From Rhodobacteraceae bacterium UBA2553 (GTDB lineage: Bacteria > Pseudomonadota > Alphaproteobacteria > Rhodobacterales > Rhodobacteraceae), in the NCBI GenBank assembly GCA_002340515.1, contig DDMF01000165.1, positions 21,846 through 46,167 on the forward strand: a stretch of DNA of 24,322 nt. The letters are read 5' to 3'. The notes below the pieces were generated by a model. That model ran no database searches. It was given only the letters and a program-made list of their open reading frames with translations, and was not told where the DNA came from. Shown piece after piece: positions 13,292-21,927 of the stretch. The first letter of the stretch is position 1, and each line of letters starts with the position of its first letter. Made by a program: the position numbers and the translations under genes.

Positions 13292-14869
13292 ATGTATGAT
13301 TATATCATCGTCGGTGCGGGGTCTGCGGGTTGCGTCTTGGCCAACCGCCTGAGTGCGGATCCAGGCAACCGTGTCTGCCTGATCGAAGCGGGGTCACGGG
13401 ATCGCAATCCGCTCATCCATGTGCCCCTTGGGCTGGCCTTTCTGGCGCGGGTTAAAAGCTTAAACTGGGGGTACAAAACCGCCCCCGAACCCTGCTTGGG
13501 CAATCGAAAACTGTACTGGCCCCGTGGGCGCACGTTGGGCGGATCAAGTTCGATCAACGCGATGATCTATTGTCGCGGCCACCGCGCCGATTACGACGGT
13601 TGGGCCAAGGCCGCCGGATCGCAATGGGGCTGGGATCGCGTCCGGGAGCTATTCCTGAGAATGGAGGGCAATACCGCCCTGTCCGACGAACATCATAACA
13701 CCGATGGGCCACTGTCGGTCAGCGACTTGCGATCCGTGAACCCAATGAGCAAAGCGTTTATTGATGCAGGGCTTCAGTGCCAGGTCCCGCATAATCGCGA
13801 CTTTAATGGCACCAGCCAAGAAGGCGTGGGAACCTATCAAGTCACCCAGCGGAACGGAAAACGCCACAGTTCGGCCCGCGCTTTTCTTGATCCTGTGAGA
13901 CACCGCAAGAACCTGACAATCGTGACCCACGCACAGGTCCAACGGGTCTTGTTCAAGAACCGTCACGCTGTTGGAGTAGCCCTGAAAGGGCGAGAAATTA
14001 TAGTCAACCCGAGTGGCGAGGTCATTCTATCGGGCGGAGCCATAAACTCGCCACAGCTTTTGATGCTTTCAGGTATCGGCCCCGCCCAAGAGCTTTCGCG
14101 CCACGGAATTGACGTTGTTTACGACGCACCGGAGGTCGGAGAGAACCTCGCCGATCACCTTGACATCACAGTGATGTCCGCCGCCAAAGGGCGAACGCCG
14201 ATCGGAGTCGCGCCCAGCTTTCTCCCTCGGGCCCTCACCGCCGCATGGTCATTCCTAACCAAAAACACGGGCGAGCTTACGTCCAATGCCGCCGAGGCGG
14301 GTGGGTTTGTCAAATCTGATACAACGCGCGACAGGCCGAACCTTCAGTTCCATTTCATCCCGGCCTACCTGCGCGATCACGGGCGTAAGACGTCTTGGGG
14401 TTACGGCGTCACGTTACATGTCTGCGATCTTTTACCCAAGAGCCGGGGTCGGATCACCCTTGCGGGCCCAGACCCACTTACACCCGCGCGAATTGAGGCC
14501 AATTACCTCAGCCATCCTGACGACATAAGGGTGATGCTGGACGGCCTGAAGATCGCGCGACGCATTATGACTGCCCCGAGCCTTGCCGCTCAGCTGACGT
14601 CAGAGGTGTTGCCGGGAGCAGCCGTAACATCAGACGAAGAGTTGGTTTCTGATATTCGGGCACGCGCGGAAACCATCTATCATCCTGTCGGGACCTGCCG
14701 AATGGGACAGGACAACGCCTCGGTTGTGGACCCCCAAACCCGCGTGCGCGGCGTCACGGGACTAAGGGTTGTCGACGCCTCGATCATGCCGTCGATCACC
14801 GCCGGAAACACAAATGCCCCCACAATGATGATCGCGGAAAATGTGTCTGATATGATCTTGAGAACGTGA
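13292..14869 (+). CDS. GMC family FAD-dependent alcohol dehydrogenase/oxidoreductase
   Basis: This 525-residue flavoenzyme has the FAD-binding Rossmann motif GAGSAG (8-13) and E32 for the ribose. GMC signature 1 is PRGRTLGGSSSIN (77-89) and signature 2 is around GGAINSPQLLMLSGIGP. The catalytic pair lies near the C-terminus in YHPVGTCRMG (H464) and GNTNAPTMMIAE (N508). It should oxidise an alcohol to an aldehyde and pass electrons to quinone or oxygen; relatives include choline dehydrogenase BetA and AlkJ. The start is 3 bp after the stop of the aldehyde dehydrogenase gene, so the product of this enzyme is very likely the substrate of its neighbour. The set tetR-aldh-gmc copies the betI-betB-betA layout, but the ALDH subfamily argues against choline as substrate. 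Confidence 0.9.
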   Translation: MYDYIIVGAGSAGCVLANRLSADPGNRVCLIEAGSRDRNPLIHVPLGLAFLARVKSLNWGYKTAPEPCLGNRKLYWPRGRTLGGSSSINAMIYCRGHRADYDGWAKAAGSQWGWDRVRELFLRMEGNTALSDEHHNTDGPLSVSDLRSVNPMSKAFIDAGLQCQVPHNRDFNGTSQEGVGTYQVTQRNGKRHSSARAFLDPVRHRKNLTIVTHAQVQRVLFKNRHAVGVALKGREIIVNPSGEVILSGGAINSPQLLMLSGIGPAQELSRHGIDVVYDAPEVGENLADHLDITVMSAAKGRTPIGVAPSFLPRALTAAWSFLTKNTGELTSNAAEAGGFVKSDTTRDRPNLQFHFIPAYLRDHGRKTSWGYGVTLHVCDLLPKSRGRITLAGPDPLTPARIEANYLSHPDDIRVMLDGLKIARRIMTAPSLAAQLTSEVLPGAAVTSDEELVSDIRARAETIYHPVGTCRMGQDNASVVDPQTRVRGVTGLRVVDASIMPSITAGNTNAPTMMIAENVSDMILRT

Positions 14870-14905
14870 GGCGCCCAGGTTCACAAGGCGGCGTTAAGGA
14901 TTTAA

Positions 14906-14937
14906 AGCCCCCCTAAATCTGGCCTTCAAGCGGGGCT
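14906..14937. terminator. Weak stem between convergent GMC and rmuC genes
   Basis: AGCCCC (14906-14911) can pair with GGGGCT (14932-14937) across a 20-nt loop in the 73-bp gap between two convergent gene ends, where a bidirectional terminator is expected. No T-run follows on either strand, so confidence is low. Confidence 0.3.
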
Positions 14938-14942
14938 GCCCC

Positions 14943-16172
14943 CTATCCTTTTCCAATGGGCACCACTGTCGGGTCGTCACCCTCGACCTCTTCAAAATCG
15001 AAATTATCCAACCGTTTCGCGCGGTTGCCCGCTTTCTCGGCAGAAATCTTGATGTCGGAAATATCCTTGGACGCTTGATGAAAGTGCCGATCCAGGTTCG
15101 CCACACGATCCCCCAATCGCCCCACATCTGACGACAAAAGGTGCAATTCTTTGCGGATCGCACCTGCCTGTTCTCGCATCCGCGCGTCTTTCAAAATCGC
15201 GCGCATGGTGTGCAAAGTCGCCATGCAGGTGGTCGGGGATACGATCCAAACCCGCGCATCAAACCCTTCGCGCACCAGCTCGGGGAAATTGGCGTGAAGT
15301 TCGGCGTACACCGCCTCTGACGGCAAGAACATCAGCGCGCCATCAGCGGTTTCACCTTCCAGGATATACTTCTCAGAAATCGCTTTGATATGGGCGCGAA
15401 TGGCGGTCTTCATCGCGCGGCTGGCCTCGACCAACGCAATCTTATCCTCGGCCCGGCGTAACCCCTCATATGCTTCCAGCGGGAACTTACTGTCGATCAC
15501 GATCGGCCCCGGAGGGTTCGGAAGATGGATCAGACAATCCGCCCGTTTGCCGTTCGAAAGGGTCGCTTGCATCGTGTAGCTGTCTTTCGGCAGCGCCTTT
15601 GAGACAATGTCGTTCAACTGGATTTCGCCAAACGCGCCGCGCGTTTGCTTGTTCGACAAAATATCCTGCAAGGACAACACGTCGCCGGACAGCCGGGTGA
15701 TATTGTCCTGCGCTTTGTCGATCACTTTCAGACGCTCTTGCAATTGCGTCAGACTTTCGGTGGTTTTCACCGCAGATCCCTGAAGGCTTTCTTTCATCCG
15801 CTCTTGCATCTCGACCATGGACCGTGCGGATTTCATCGCGTTTTCGTGCAGCCGATCGTTCATCTGTTGCTGCACGGCGCCAAGGCGGGCCTCCATTGAT
15901 TGCAACACTTGCGCCTGCCCTGACGCCTGCGCATCTGACACGGTGCGCAATCCGCCCGCCAGCTGATCCTGGCCGGCCCCAAGCACCTGAACCGCCTGCC
16001 CAAGCCCACCTAGCTGACGCGATAGCTCTAAACTCGCCCGCGCCGATTGACCCGCCCGACGAACCGACACAAACAGCAAGAACACAACCAAAACCAACAA
16101 GACGGCCGCGCCGATCAACGACATCCCTATCGGGGACGTCAGAGCAATTTCCATTTCACCAAGCTTGATCAT
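14943..16172 (-). CDS. rmuC: DNA recombination protein RmuC family
   Basis: This 409-residue protein limits DNA rearrangements in E. coli; the fold is a predicted nuclease-like domain on a coiled coil. An N-terminal transmembrane segment (about 15-38, SLIGAAVLLVLVVFLLFVSV) is followed by a long heptad-rich helical region with many Q/E/R. The RmuC domain follows, with GDVLSLQDILSNKQTRGAFGEIQL, IDSKFPLEAYE, HIKAISEKYI, ALMFLPSEAVYAEL and WIVSPTTCMATL. ATG 16172 overlaps the mutL stop in an ATGA junction, which decides the start over the longer frame to 16241. That longer frame would add 23 residues lying inside mutL. Co-translation with mutL is expected. Confidence 0.9.
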   Translation of the reverse strand: MIKLGEMEIALTSPIGMSLIGAAVLLVLVVFLLFVSVRRAGQSARASLELSRQLGGLGQAVQVLGAGQDQLAGGLRTVSDAQASGQAQVLQSMEARLGAVQQQMNDRLHENAMKSARSMVEMQERMKESLQGSAVKTTESLTQLQERLKVIDKAQDNITRLSGDVLSLQDILSNKQTRGAFGEIQLNDIVSKALPKDSYTMQATLSNGKRADCLIHLPNPPGPIVIDSKFPLEAYEGLRRAEDKIALVEASRAMKTAIRAHIKAISEKYILEGETADGALMFLPSEAVYAELHANFPELVREGFDARVWIVSPTTCMATLHTMRAILKDARMREQAGAIRKELHLLSSDVGRLGDRVANLDRHFHQASKDISDIKISAEKAGNRAKRLDNFDFEEVEGDDPTVVPIGKG

Positions 16173-18049
16173 GTGCGTCCAAACAATCTTTCGATATCGC
16201 TGAGTTTCAGCTCTACATAAGTGGGGCGGCCGTGGTTGCATTGGCCGGAATGAGGCGTAGCCTCCATTTCGCGCAAAAGCGCGTTCATTTCTTCGGCGCG
16301 CATCCAGCGGCCGGATCGGATGGATCCGTGGCAGGCCACCCGCGACAGCACAGCCTCGATCTTGGCTTGCACCATATTGCTGTCACCCTGATCGGCCAAC
16401 TCGTCCAACACATCACGGATCATCGCTGTGGCGTTCACCTCGCCCAAAATCGCGGGGGTTTCACGCACGGCAACGGCGGTGCCGCCAAAGGGTTCAATCA
16501 CCAACCCAAGCTTGGCCAAAGCGTCAGATGCCTCCAGCAACCGGCCAATGTCACCTGCCGACAATTCGATGATTTCAGGGATCAGCAGCGCCTGCGATGC
16601 CACGCCATTTTCCGCCATCTGCGCTTTGAGTTTCTCATAGACCAATCGTTCATGCGCGGCGTGTTGGTCAACAATCACCATGCCGGTTTCGGTCTGCGCA
16701 ATGATATAATTTTCATGCACCTGCGCACGGGCCGCCCCCAAGGGCAACTGGGTGGGTTGCACGGTTTCCGGCGACATCTCGACGACGTCCCCGGACGGTT
16801 CAAACCGTGCCGATGGCATCGTCATCTCCGCAAAACCATGTGTCTCCATGATGTGACTGGGCGCCTGACCGTAATAGGCGCTTCGTATGGCCCCCTGGCC
16901 TGGCCGATCCATCTGATATTGGCGCGGAAGACCTGAAGCCGTGGGCAATTCTGGCCGCATCGCACCCAAAGTTGCCCCGGCCACGGTCGATGACGCGCGA
17001 TGCCCCGCCTCGGCCAAAGCATGGCGCAGCCCCGAGACAATCAACCCCCGTGCCAAACCGGGATCGCGAAAACGCACTTCGGATTTGGCGGGGTGAACGT
17101 TGACGTCAACCAATTGCGGATCGCAGGTGATGAACAACGCGGCGGCTGGATGGCGATCCCGGCTGAGAAAGTCAAAATAGGCGGCACGCAAAGCCCCTGT
17201 CAGCAATTTGTCTTTCACCGGACGCCCATTCACAAACAAGAACTGTGCCACCGCGGCACCGCGCGAATAGGTCGGCAAAGCGGCATAGCCGGTCAGGCGG
17301 AGCCCCTCGCGTGTGGCATCAATCGCCAATGCGTTTTCGGTAAATTCGCGCCCCAGAATTTGCGACAAGCGTCCGTAAAGTGCGTCAAACATGTCGCCGG
17401 TTTGCGCATCTGCGCGGAAGGTCACCCGCCCTTCGCCGCCACCGGACACATCCCGCAAGGTAAAGCCGACATGCGGTTCGGCCATCGCCAAACGCTTGAT
17501 CACATCGCCAATGGCCTGCGCCTCAGCGCGGTCCGTGCGCATGAACTTCAGCCGGGCGGGCGTGGCAAAAAAGAGATCGCGCAGCTCAACCACGGTGCCT
17601 TCGGACAGGGCCGCAGGTTTGACCGGGCTCATCGTGCCGCCAGAGACACGAATGGTGGCCGCCTCTGACCCTTCCGCACGGGATGTAATCTCCAACCGCC
17701 CAACCGCCCCTAAACTGGGCAGCGCCTCGCCACGAAACCCAAAGGTGTGAATATCCAGAAGGTTAGAGCCGTCAATTTTCGACGTGGCATGACGCGACAG
17801 CGCCAAAGCCAGATCACCGGGCGCAATCCCGCAGCCATTATCCGTCACGCGGATCAGTGTTTTGCCCCCATCCGCATAGCTTACATCAATCCGCGTGGCC
17901 CCCGCATCAATGGCGTTTTCCACCAGTTCTTTGACCGCAGAAGCAGGGCGTTCCACCACTTCCCCCGCAGCAATACGGTTGATGGCAGCATCGTCCAATT
18001 GGCGAATAACAGACTGTTTCAGGCTTATGTGGGGGGTATCATCAGGCAT
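16169..18049 (-). CDS. mutL: DNA mismatch repair protein MutL (endonuclease type)
   Basis: This 626-residue ATPase couples mismatch recognition by MutS to strand cleavage. N-terminal GHKL motifs are KELVENAIDAGA, DNGCGI, RHATSKI and FGFRGEALPS. The middle has the conserved FVNGRPVKD and DVNVHPAKSEVRF. The C-terminal domain has DQHAAHERLVYE, which fits the endonuclease motif DQHA(X)2E(X)4E exactly, and CNHGRPT. MutL therefore should nick DNA itself, as expected in bacteria without MutH. The ATG at 18049 (MPDDTPHISLKQ...) is preferred over the open frame to 18163, whose extra 38 residues are unlike the family and overlap the upstream gene. The ribosome binding site is poor. A 70-bp gap separates it from the M16 gene upstream. 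Confidence 0.96.
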   Translation of the reverse strand: MPDDTPHISLKQSVIRQLDDAAINRIAAGEVVERPASAVKELVENAIDAGATRIDVSYADGGKTLIRVTDNGCGIAPGDLALALSRHATSKIDGSNLLDIHTFGFRGEALPSLGAVGRLEITSRAEGSEAATIRVSGGTMSPVKPAALSEGTVVELRDLFFATPARLKFMRTDRAEAQAIGDVIKRLAMAEPHVGFTLRDVSGGGEGRVTFRADAQTGDMFDALYGRLSQILGREFTENALAIDATREGLRLTGYAALPTYSRGAAVAQFLFVNGRPVKDKLLTGALRAAYFDFLSRDRHPAAALFITCDPQLVDVNVHPAKSEVRFRDPGLARGLIVSGLRHALAEAGHRASSTVAGATLGAMRPELPTASGLPRQYQMDRPGQGAIRSAYYGQAPSHIMETHGFAEMTMPSARFEPSGDVVEMSPETVQPTQLPLGAARAQVHENYIIAQTETGMVIVDQHAAHERLVYEKLKAQMAENGVASQALLIPEIIELSAGDIGRLLEASDALAKLGLVIEPFGGTAVAVRETPAILGEVNATAMIRDVLDELADQGDSNMVQAKIEAVLSRVACHGSIRSGRWMRAEEMNALLREMEATPHSGQCNHGRPTYVELKLSDIERLFGRT

Positions 18050-18067
18050 ACCACAAAACTTAGCACG

Positions 18068-18119
18068 CTCTGATCCGATTCGACCATGCTCAAACCAACG
18101 ACCCAACCGACGATCAGAG
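18068..18119. repeat. Inverted repeat between M16 peptidase stop and mutL start
   Basis: CTCTGATC (18068-18075) and GATCAGAG (18112-18119) are perfectly complementary, with 36 nt between them. The right arm lies immediately after the M16 stop codon on the minus strand. It may be a weak terminator or attenuator between the peptidase and mutL-rmuC parts of the block; there is no T-run. Confidence 0.3.
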
Positions 18120-19436
18120 TTAATTCGCGACGGCGGGTTCCACCAATCCCACAGGTTGACCAATCACCACAAATGTCAGGGCCTCTGGGTCAAAAATCCG
18201 CTTCGCAACACGGTTGGCCTCTTCCAAGGTCACCGCAAGAACTCTGTCATTCCGCGTACTGATATAGTCGATCGGCAGGCCTTCCATCTGCATCCCAACA
18301 AGGATCCCAGCAATGGTCGAATTTCCATCGAAGCGCAAAGGGTACGAGCCTGTCAGATAGGTTTGCGCGGCGGACAATTCCTTTTCCGTGATACCATCAC
18401 GCGCCATTTTTGCCCATTCCTCCCGCACCACCTGTACAGCCTCTGCCATATTGGCATTTTGGCTGGAAAACTGTCCCATGACCCCTTCGGAATGATCCAG
18501 TTCGAACAAGAATGCACTGATCCCATAGGTCAGGCCCCGCTTTTCGCGCACCTCTTGCATCAATCGCCCATCGGATCCCAGCCCGCCCATAACCTGACTG
18601 ACAATATAGGCCGGGAAGAAATCGGGATCCTCGCGGCGCAACCCTTTATGGCCAAATCGTGCGATAGATTGCGGGGTGTCGAAGGGGATGATGGTTTGCA
18701 CGCCATCCAAGGCAAGCTCGACCCGGTCTGGTAAAGCGCCCCCGGTGGCTGGCAGATCCAACAGCAGTTCATCCAGCAAGGTCGCCAACTCCTCTGCCGT
18801 GATGTCGCCAACGGCCCCGATATACATCTGGTCACGTGCAATCGTATCGGCAAAAGCCGCAAGCAGATCGTCGCGGGTCAACGCCTGAACGCTGGCCTCA
18901 GTGCCCCCATCATAGCTGCCATATGGATGGTCTCCATAGGCCATCTCATCCCATGCCTCGGACAGGATGTCGCCGGGATCTGCCGCCCGTGATTTCAGGT
19001 TGGACAACAGCTGTCCACGCACCCGTTCTATCGCGTCTTCGTCGAACCGAGGTGCAATCAAAGCCGCGCGCAAGAGTGCCGCCGCCTGATCACGGTTTTC
19101 GGTGAGGAACTGTGCCGAGATGCTGATGGTATCGCGGCTCGCGCGAAATCCGATCGACGCGGCCATTGCCTCGCGGGCTTCGGAATAAGCGCGCGCATCC
19201 ATGTCGCCGGCGCCTTCTTCAAGCAAAGAGGTCATCAGCTCGACCGCGCCCCGTTGGCCCGGACGATCAAGGGCTGTACCGCCCCTGAAACTGATTTCAA
19301 GCGCAACAAATGGCAGGCTATGCTCCTCGACCAACCACGCTTTATGACCGTTTTGCGAGGTCACATCTTGGATCGCAATCTCTGCCGTGGCCGGCAGGGC
19401 GAACAGGAACAGGGCAATCAGGACATGTCGCAACAT
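18120..19436 (-). CDS. M16 family peptidase-like protein, non-catalytic subunit
   Basis: This 438-residue protein has an N-terminal signal peptide (LRHVLIALFLFALPATA-E) and two M16 domains. The position of the zinc motif HxxEH is changed to ELMTS (in GAVELMTSLLEEG), so it cannot bind zinc in the usual way. The C-terminal M16 features are kept, notably REKRGLTYGISAFLF with the Arg/Tyr pair of partner subunits. It is expected to form a periplasmic heterodimer with the product of the preceding gene, which carries the active site. ATG 19436 shares one base with that gene's stop (TGATG), with GAGG 7 nt upstream, so equal, coupled synthesis is likely. Confidence 0.9.
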   Translation of the reverse strand: MLRHVLIALFLFALPATAEIAIQDVTSQNGHKAWLVEEHSLPFVALEISFRGGTALDRPGQRGAVELMTSLLEEGAGDMDARAYSEAREAMAASIGFRASRDTISISAQFLTENRDQAAALLRAALIAPRFDEDAIERVRGQLLSNLKSRAADPGDILSEAWDEMAYGDHPYGSYDGGTEASVQALTRDDLLAAFADTIARDQMYIGAVGDITAEELATLLDELLLDLPATGGALPDRVELALDGVQTIIPFDTPQSIARFGHKGLRREDPDFFPAYIVSQVMGGLGSDGRLMQEVREKRGLTYGISAFLFELDHSEGVMGQFSSQNANMAEAVQVVREEWAKMARDGITEKELSAAQTYLTGSYPLRFDGNSTIAGILVGMQMEGLPIDYISTRNDRVLAVTLEEANRVAKRIFDPEALTFVVIGQPVGLVEPAVAN

Positions 19437-20770
19437 CACATTTCCTCTCCGTTTTCCGGGACAAGCCAGCCGGTCACAGATTGACGTTTATCCAGCACAT
19501 TTCTGGCCACGCGCATCACATCCTCGGGAGTGACAGATTGCAAAATCCCCTGCCATCCGTCGATATCCTCAAGCGTCAGACCGGAACTGAGCGCCCGGCC
19601 ATAGCGATCCGCACGGGAATAGGCATCGTCTTGAGCATAAATCTCGCCCGCCCGAATTTGGAATTTGATCCGTTCAAACTGCTCCGCATCAATGCCCTGT
19701 TCAAAGAAACTCGCGATTTGCGCATCTAATGCGGCCTCGGCCTCGCGGAGGGTGACACCCTCAGCCGGAACGACAACAAACCCAAAGCCGCTGTCATCCA
19801 AGGCCACGGATGAATAGCTGGCACCAACATAAACCGCGATTTTCTGGTCAAATTGCAACGCGCGCCCAAGCACGGATGTCGCGCCGGACCCGCCCAAAAC
19901 TTCTGCCAGATAGACCAGTGCCGCCGCATCTTCTTGCGCACCGGAATCACGTTCCGGCGCCAGATAGCTGCGCATCAAATAGGGTTGTGCCACACGAGGA
20001 TCCGCCATGCGCAGGCGCCGTTCCGCCAATTGCGGCGGCTCTTCCACGCGTTTTCTTGCGGTCAAATCGGGGGTGGGTTTCAGCGGACCGTAGTGGGTTT
20101 CGGCCAAGGCCCGCACCTCATCCGGTTGCACATCCCCCGCCACCACAAGCGTTGCATTATTGGGGGCGTAATACCTGCGGTAATAGTCCAGCGCGTCTTG
20201 CCGCGAGAGATTGACGACCTCATGGCGCCAGCCAATCACCGGAATTCCGTAAGGGTGATTCAGATAGGACGCTGCGCGAAGTTGTTCGTAGAATAGCGCG
20301 CCGGGATCGCTGTCTGTCCGCTGGGCGCGTTCTTCCAAAATCACCTCACGCTCGGTCAGAATATCCTCTTCGCTTAGGCGAAGATTGCGCATCCGGTCCG
20401 CTTCCATTTCCATCATCAATCCAAGGCGATCGGCGGCAACACGTTGATAATAGGCGGTATAATCCTGTGCGGTGAAGGCGTTGTCAGAGCCACCATTTTC
20501 AGTGACCACCCGCGACAATTGTCCGGCTTCCATCTTCTCTGTCGCTTTGAACAAAAGATGTTCCAGGAAATGCGCAACGCCCGACACGCCCGACTGTTCA
20601 TCCGCCGCTCCGGCCCGGTACCACAACATTTGCACCACAACCGGTGCGCGGTGGTCTTCGATCACGACGACTTGCAAGCCGTTGTCCAGCTTGAACTCTG
20701 TCACCCCATTGGGGCTAGCAAAGGCAGGTAGCGCCCAACAAGCAGCAAGGGCAGCGAGGAATAATCGCAT
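19436..20770 (-). CDS. M16 family zinc metallopeptidase, catalytic subunit
   Basis: This 444-residue periplasmic pitrilysin/processing-peptidase-like enzyme has a signal peptide (MRLFLAALAACWALPAFA-S). The inverted zinc motif is HFLEH (67-71), in SGVAHFLEHLLFKAT. The third ligand Glu lies in TEREVILEE (139-147), about 76 residues after the motif as in the family. NAFTAQDYTAYY is the conserved segment following. The C-terminal domain has lost the Arg/Tyr pair typical of the non-catalytic partner. The protein probably degrades peptides in the periplasm together with the downstream M16 protein. The ATG has GGAG 6 nt upstream. No strong promoter could be seen in the 95-bp gap to the DUF3035 gene. 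Confidence 0.93.
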   Translation of the reverse strand: MRLFLAALAACWALPAFASPNGVTEFKLDNGLQVVVIEDHRAPVVVQMLWYRAGAADEQSGVSGVAHFLEHLLFKATEKMEAGQLSRVVTENGGSDNAFTAQDYTAYYQRVAADRLGLMMEMEADRMRNLRLSEEDILTEREVILEERAQRTDSDPGALFYEQLRAASYLNHPYGIPVIGWRHEVVNLSRQDALDYYRRYYAPNNATLVVAGDVQPDEVRALAETHYGPLKPTPDLTARKRVEEPPQLAERRLRMADPRVAQPYLMRSYLAPERDSGAQEDAAALVYLAEVLGGSGATSVLGRALQFDQKIAVYVGASYSSVALDDSGFGFVVVPAEGVTLREAEAALDAQIASFFEQGIDAEQFERIKFQIRAGEIYAQDDAYSRADRYGRALSSGLTLEDIDGWQGILQSVTPEDVMRVARNVLDKRQSVTGWLVPENGEEM

Positions 20771-20865
20771 GAGGGTCTCCCGTTATTATGCGACCAAACT
20801 AGACACTGTGGCGCAGGCTTCAAGCCTCACCCACGCAAAGTTGAAGGCCAGTTAACGGACCGTTC

Positions 20866-21396
20866 TCAGTTCACGATTTGCGGCGGGGCCGATGGTGTCC
20901 AGACACCAAGGCGGCGCAAGCGTTCCAATTCGTAATGCTGATCCAGATGCATATTCGTATAGGCGCGATAATAGACGTTCACGTTGAACAAACGTTCCAG
21001 CAAGCGCCCTTTGTTATCACGGCGCCATTCCAGATCTTCGGCGGCCAATTGGTTGCGAATGGACCCTGAAACGCCAAAGCGCGAGGCATAATTCACCACG
21101 CCCGCCTCACCAGAGCGAATGCCGATGCGATCCAGACGGTCGGGACGTCCGCCCAATGCCGCCACCGCATCTTTCATCGGGGTCACATCCGTGCGGTTTG
21201 CGCCACCGGGGGTGGGCGCAGGCAATGCCTTATAGCTTTCCGGCTCCTGCAACGGTTTGGTCGGCAGGATGGAAAATTCATCCGGCCCCGATTGCGTTGC
21301 CTTAAGGTTCATAAGCTGAGGCTCTTTGTCGCCACAGGCTGACAAGGTCAGCACCATTGCAAACAAGGCCAGAGTTTTTACCGTGATGTCACGCAT
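20866..21396 (-). CDS. DUF3035 lipoprotein
   Basis: This 176-residue lipoprotein has N-terminus MRDITVKTLALFAMVLTLSAC, with basic residues, a hydrophobic core and the lipobox LSAC at Cys21. The remainder (PDEFSILPTKPLQEP, LPAPTPGGANRTD, ALGGRPDRLDRIGIRSGEAGVVNYASRFGV) matches the DUF3035 family, which I know mainly from Rhodobacterales; its role is unknown. It is anchored in the membrane facing the periplasm. It lies directly after lspA, whose product processes exactly this kind of precursor. The start is uncertain: an ATG at 21414 (AGGA only 2 nt away) would add MGVLRL. I prefer 21396 because it gives a normal lipoprotein signal length. Confidence 0.85.
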   Translation of the reverse strand: MRDITVKTLALFAMVLTLSACGDKEPQLMNLKATQSGPDEFSILPTKPLQEPESYKALPAPTPGGANRTDVTPMKDAVAALGGRPDRLDRIGIRSGEAGVVNYASRFGVSGSIRNQLAAEDLEWRRDNKGRLLERLFNVNVYYRAYTNMHLDQHYELERLRRLGVWTPSAPPQIVN

Positions 21397-21449
21397 TAGA
21401 CGCAAAACCCCCATTTCCTACTGCTTCTTAGCCCATCTGGAAACGCGCG

Positions 21450-21920
21450 TCACGGGGTCTTGTTCGTATCGGCGAAAAGCACCAGGCCAAACGCCCCCGC
21501 AAAGACGAAAATATCCGCGACATTAAAGGAAAACGGGTTGTTTATTCCGCAGCACGACATGTTCAAAAAATCAACAACAGCCCCGTAAATCACGCGATCA
21601 ATAATATTGCCAAGCGCGCCACCAACCAAAAGACCGGCGCTGATGAGTGCCAATGGCCCCGATTGACTGCGCCGAACCCAGATCACAACCCAAGCTGAAA
21701 TCACCAACCCCAGCGCAATAAGCACCCAGCGCATAATGTCCGTATCGGACCCAAACAACCCAAAGTTTACACCTCTGTTCCACGCCATCTGAAAATTTAG
21801 ATAGGGTGGGAACACCTCGACCCAGCCGCGATTGGCCAGGTCGAGGGATTTGAGCACAAAGATCTTGCTGCCCTGATCAAGGGCAAGGGCGAGAACAGCA
21901 AAGATCGTGATCAGTTTCAT
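21450..21920 (-). CDS. lspA: Lipoprotein signal peptidase (signal peptidase II)
   Basis: This 156-residue inner-membrane aspartic protease cuts the signal peptide from prolipoproteins before the lipid-modified cysteine. Four hydrophobic segments are visible (about 3-20, 60-82, 88-105, 134-150). The conserved motifs are NFQMAWNRGVNFGLF (42-56), GNIIDRVIYGAVVDFL (104-119) with catalytic D117, and FNVADIFVF (132-140) with catalytic D136. The loop between the two aspartates is shortish and contains CC. ATG 21920, 7 bp after the purH stop, is chosen; the longer frame to 21980 lies inside purH. Probably co-transcribed with purH and the DUF3035 lipoprotein gene. Confidence 0.94.
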   Translation of the reverse strand: MKLITIFAVLALALDQGSKIFVLKSLDLANRGWVEVFPPYLNFQMAWNRGVNFGLFGSDTDIMRWVLIALGLVISAWVVIWVRRSQSGPLALISAGLLVGGALGNIIDRVIYGAVVDFLNMSCCGINNPFSFNVADIFVFAGAFGLVLFADTNKTP

Positions 21921-21927
21921 CGGCTGA

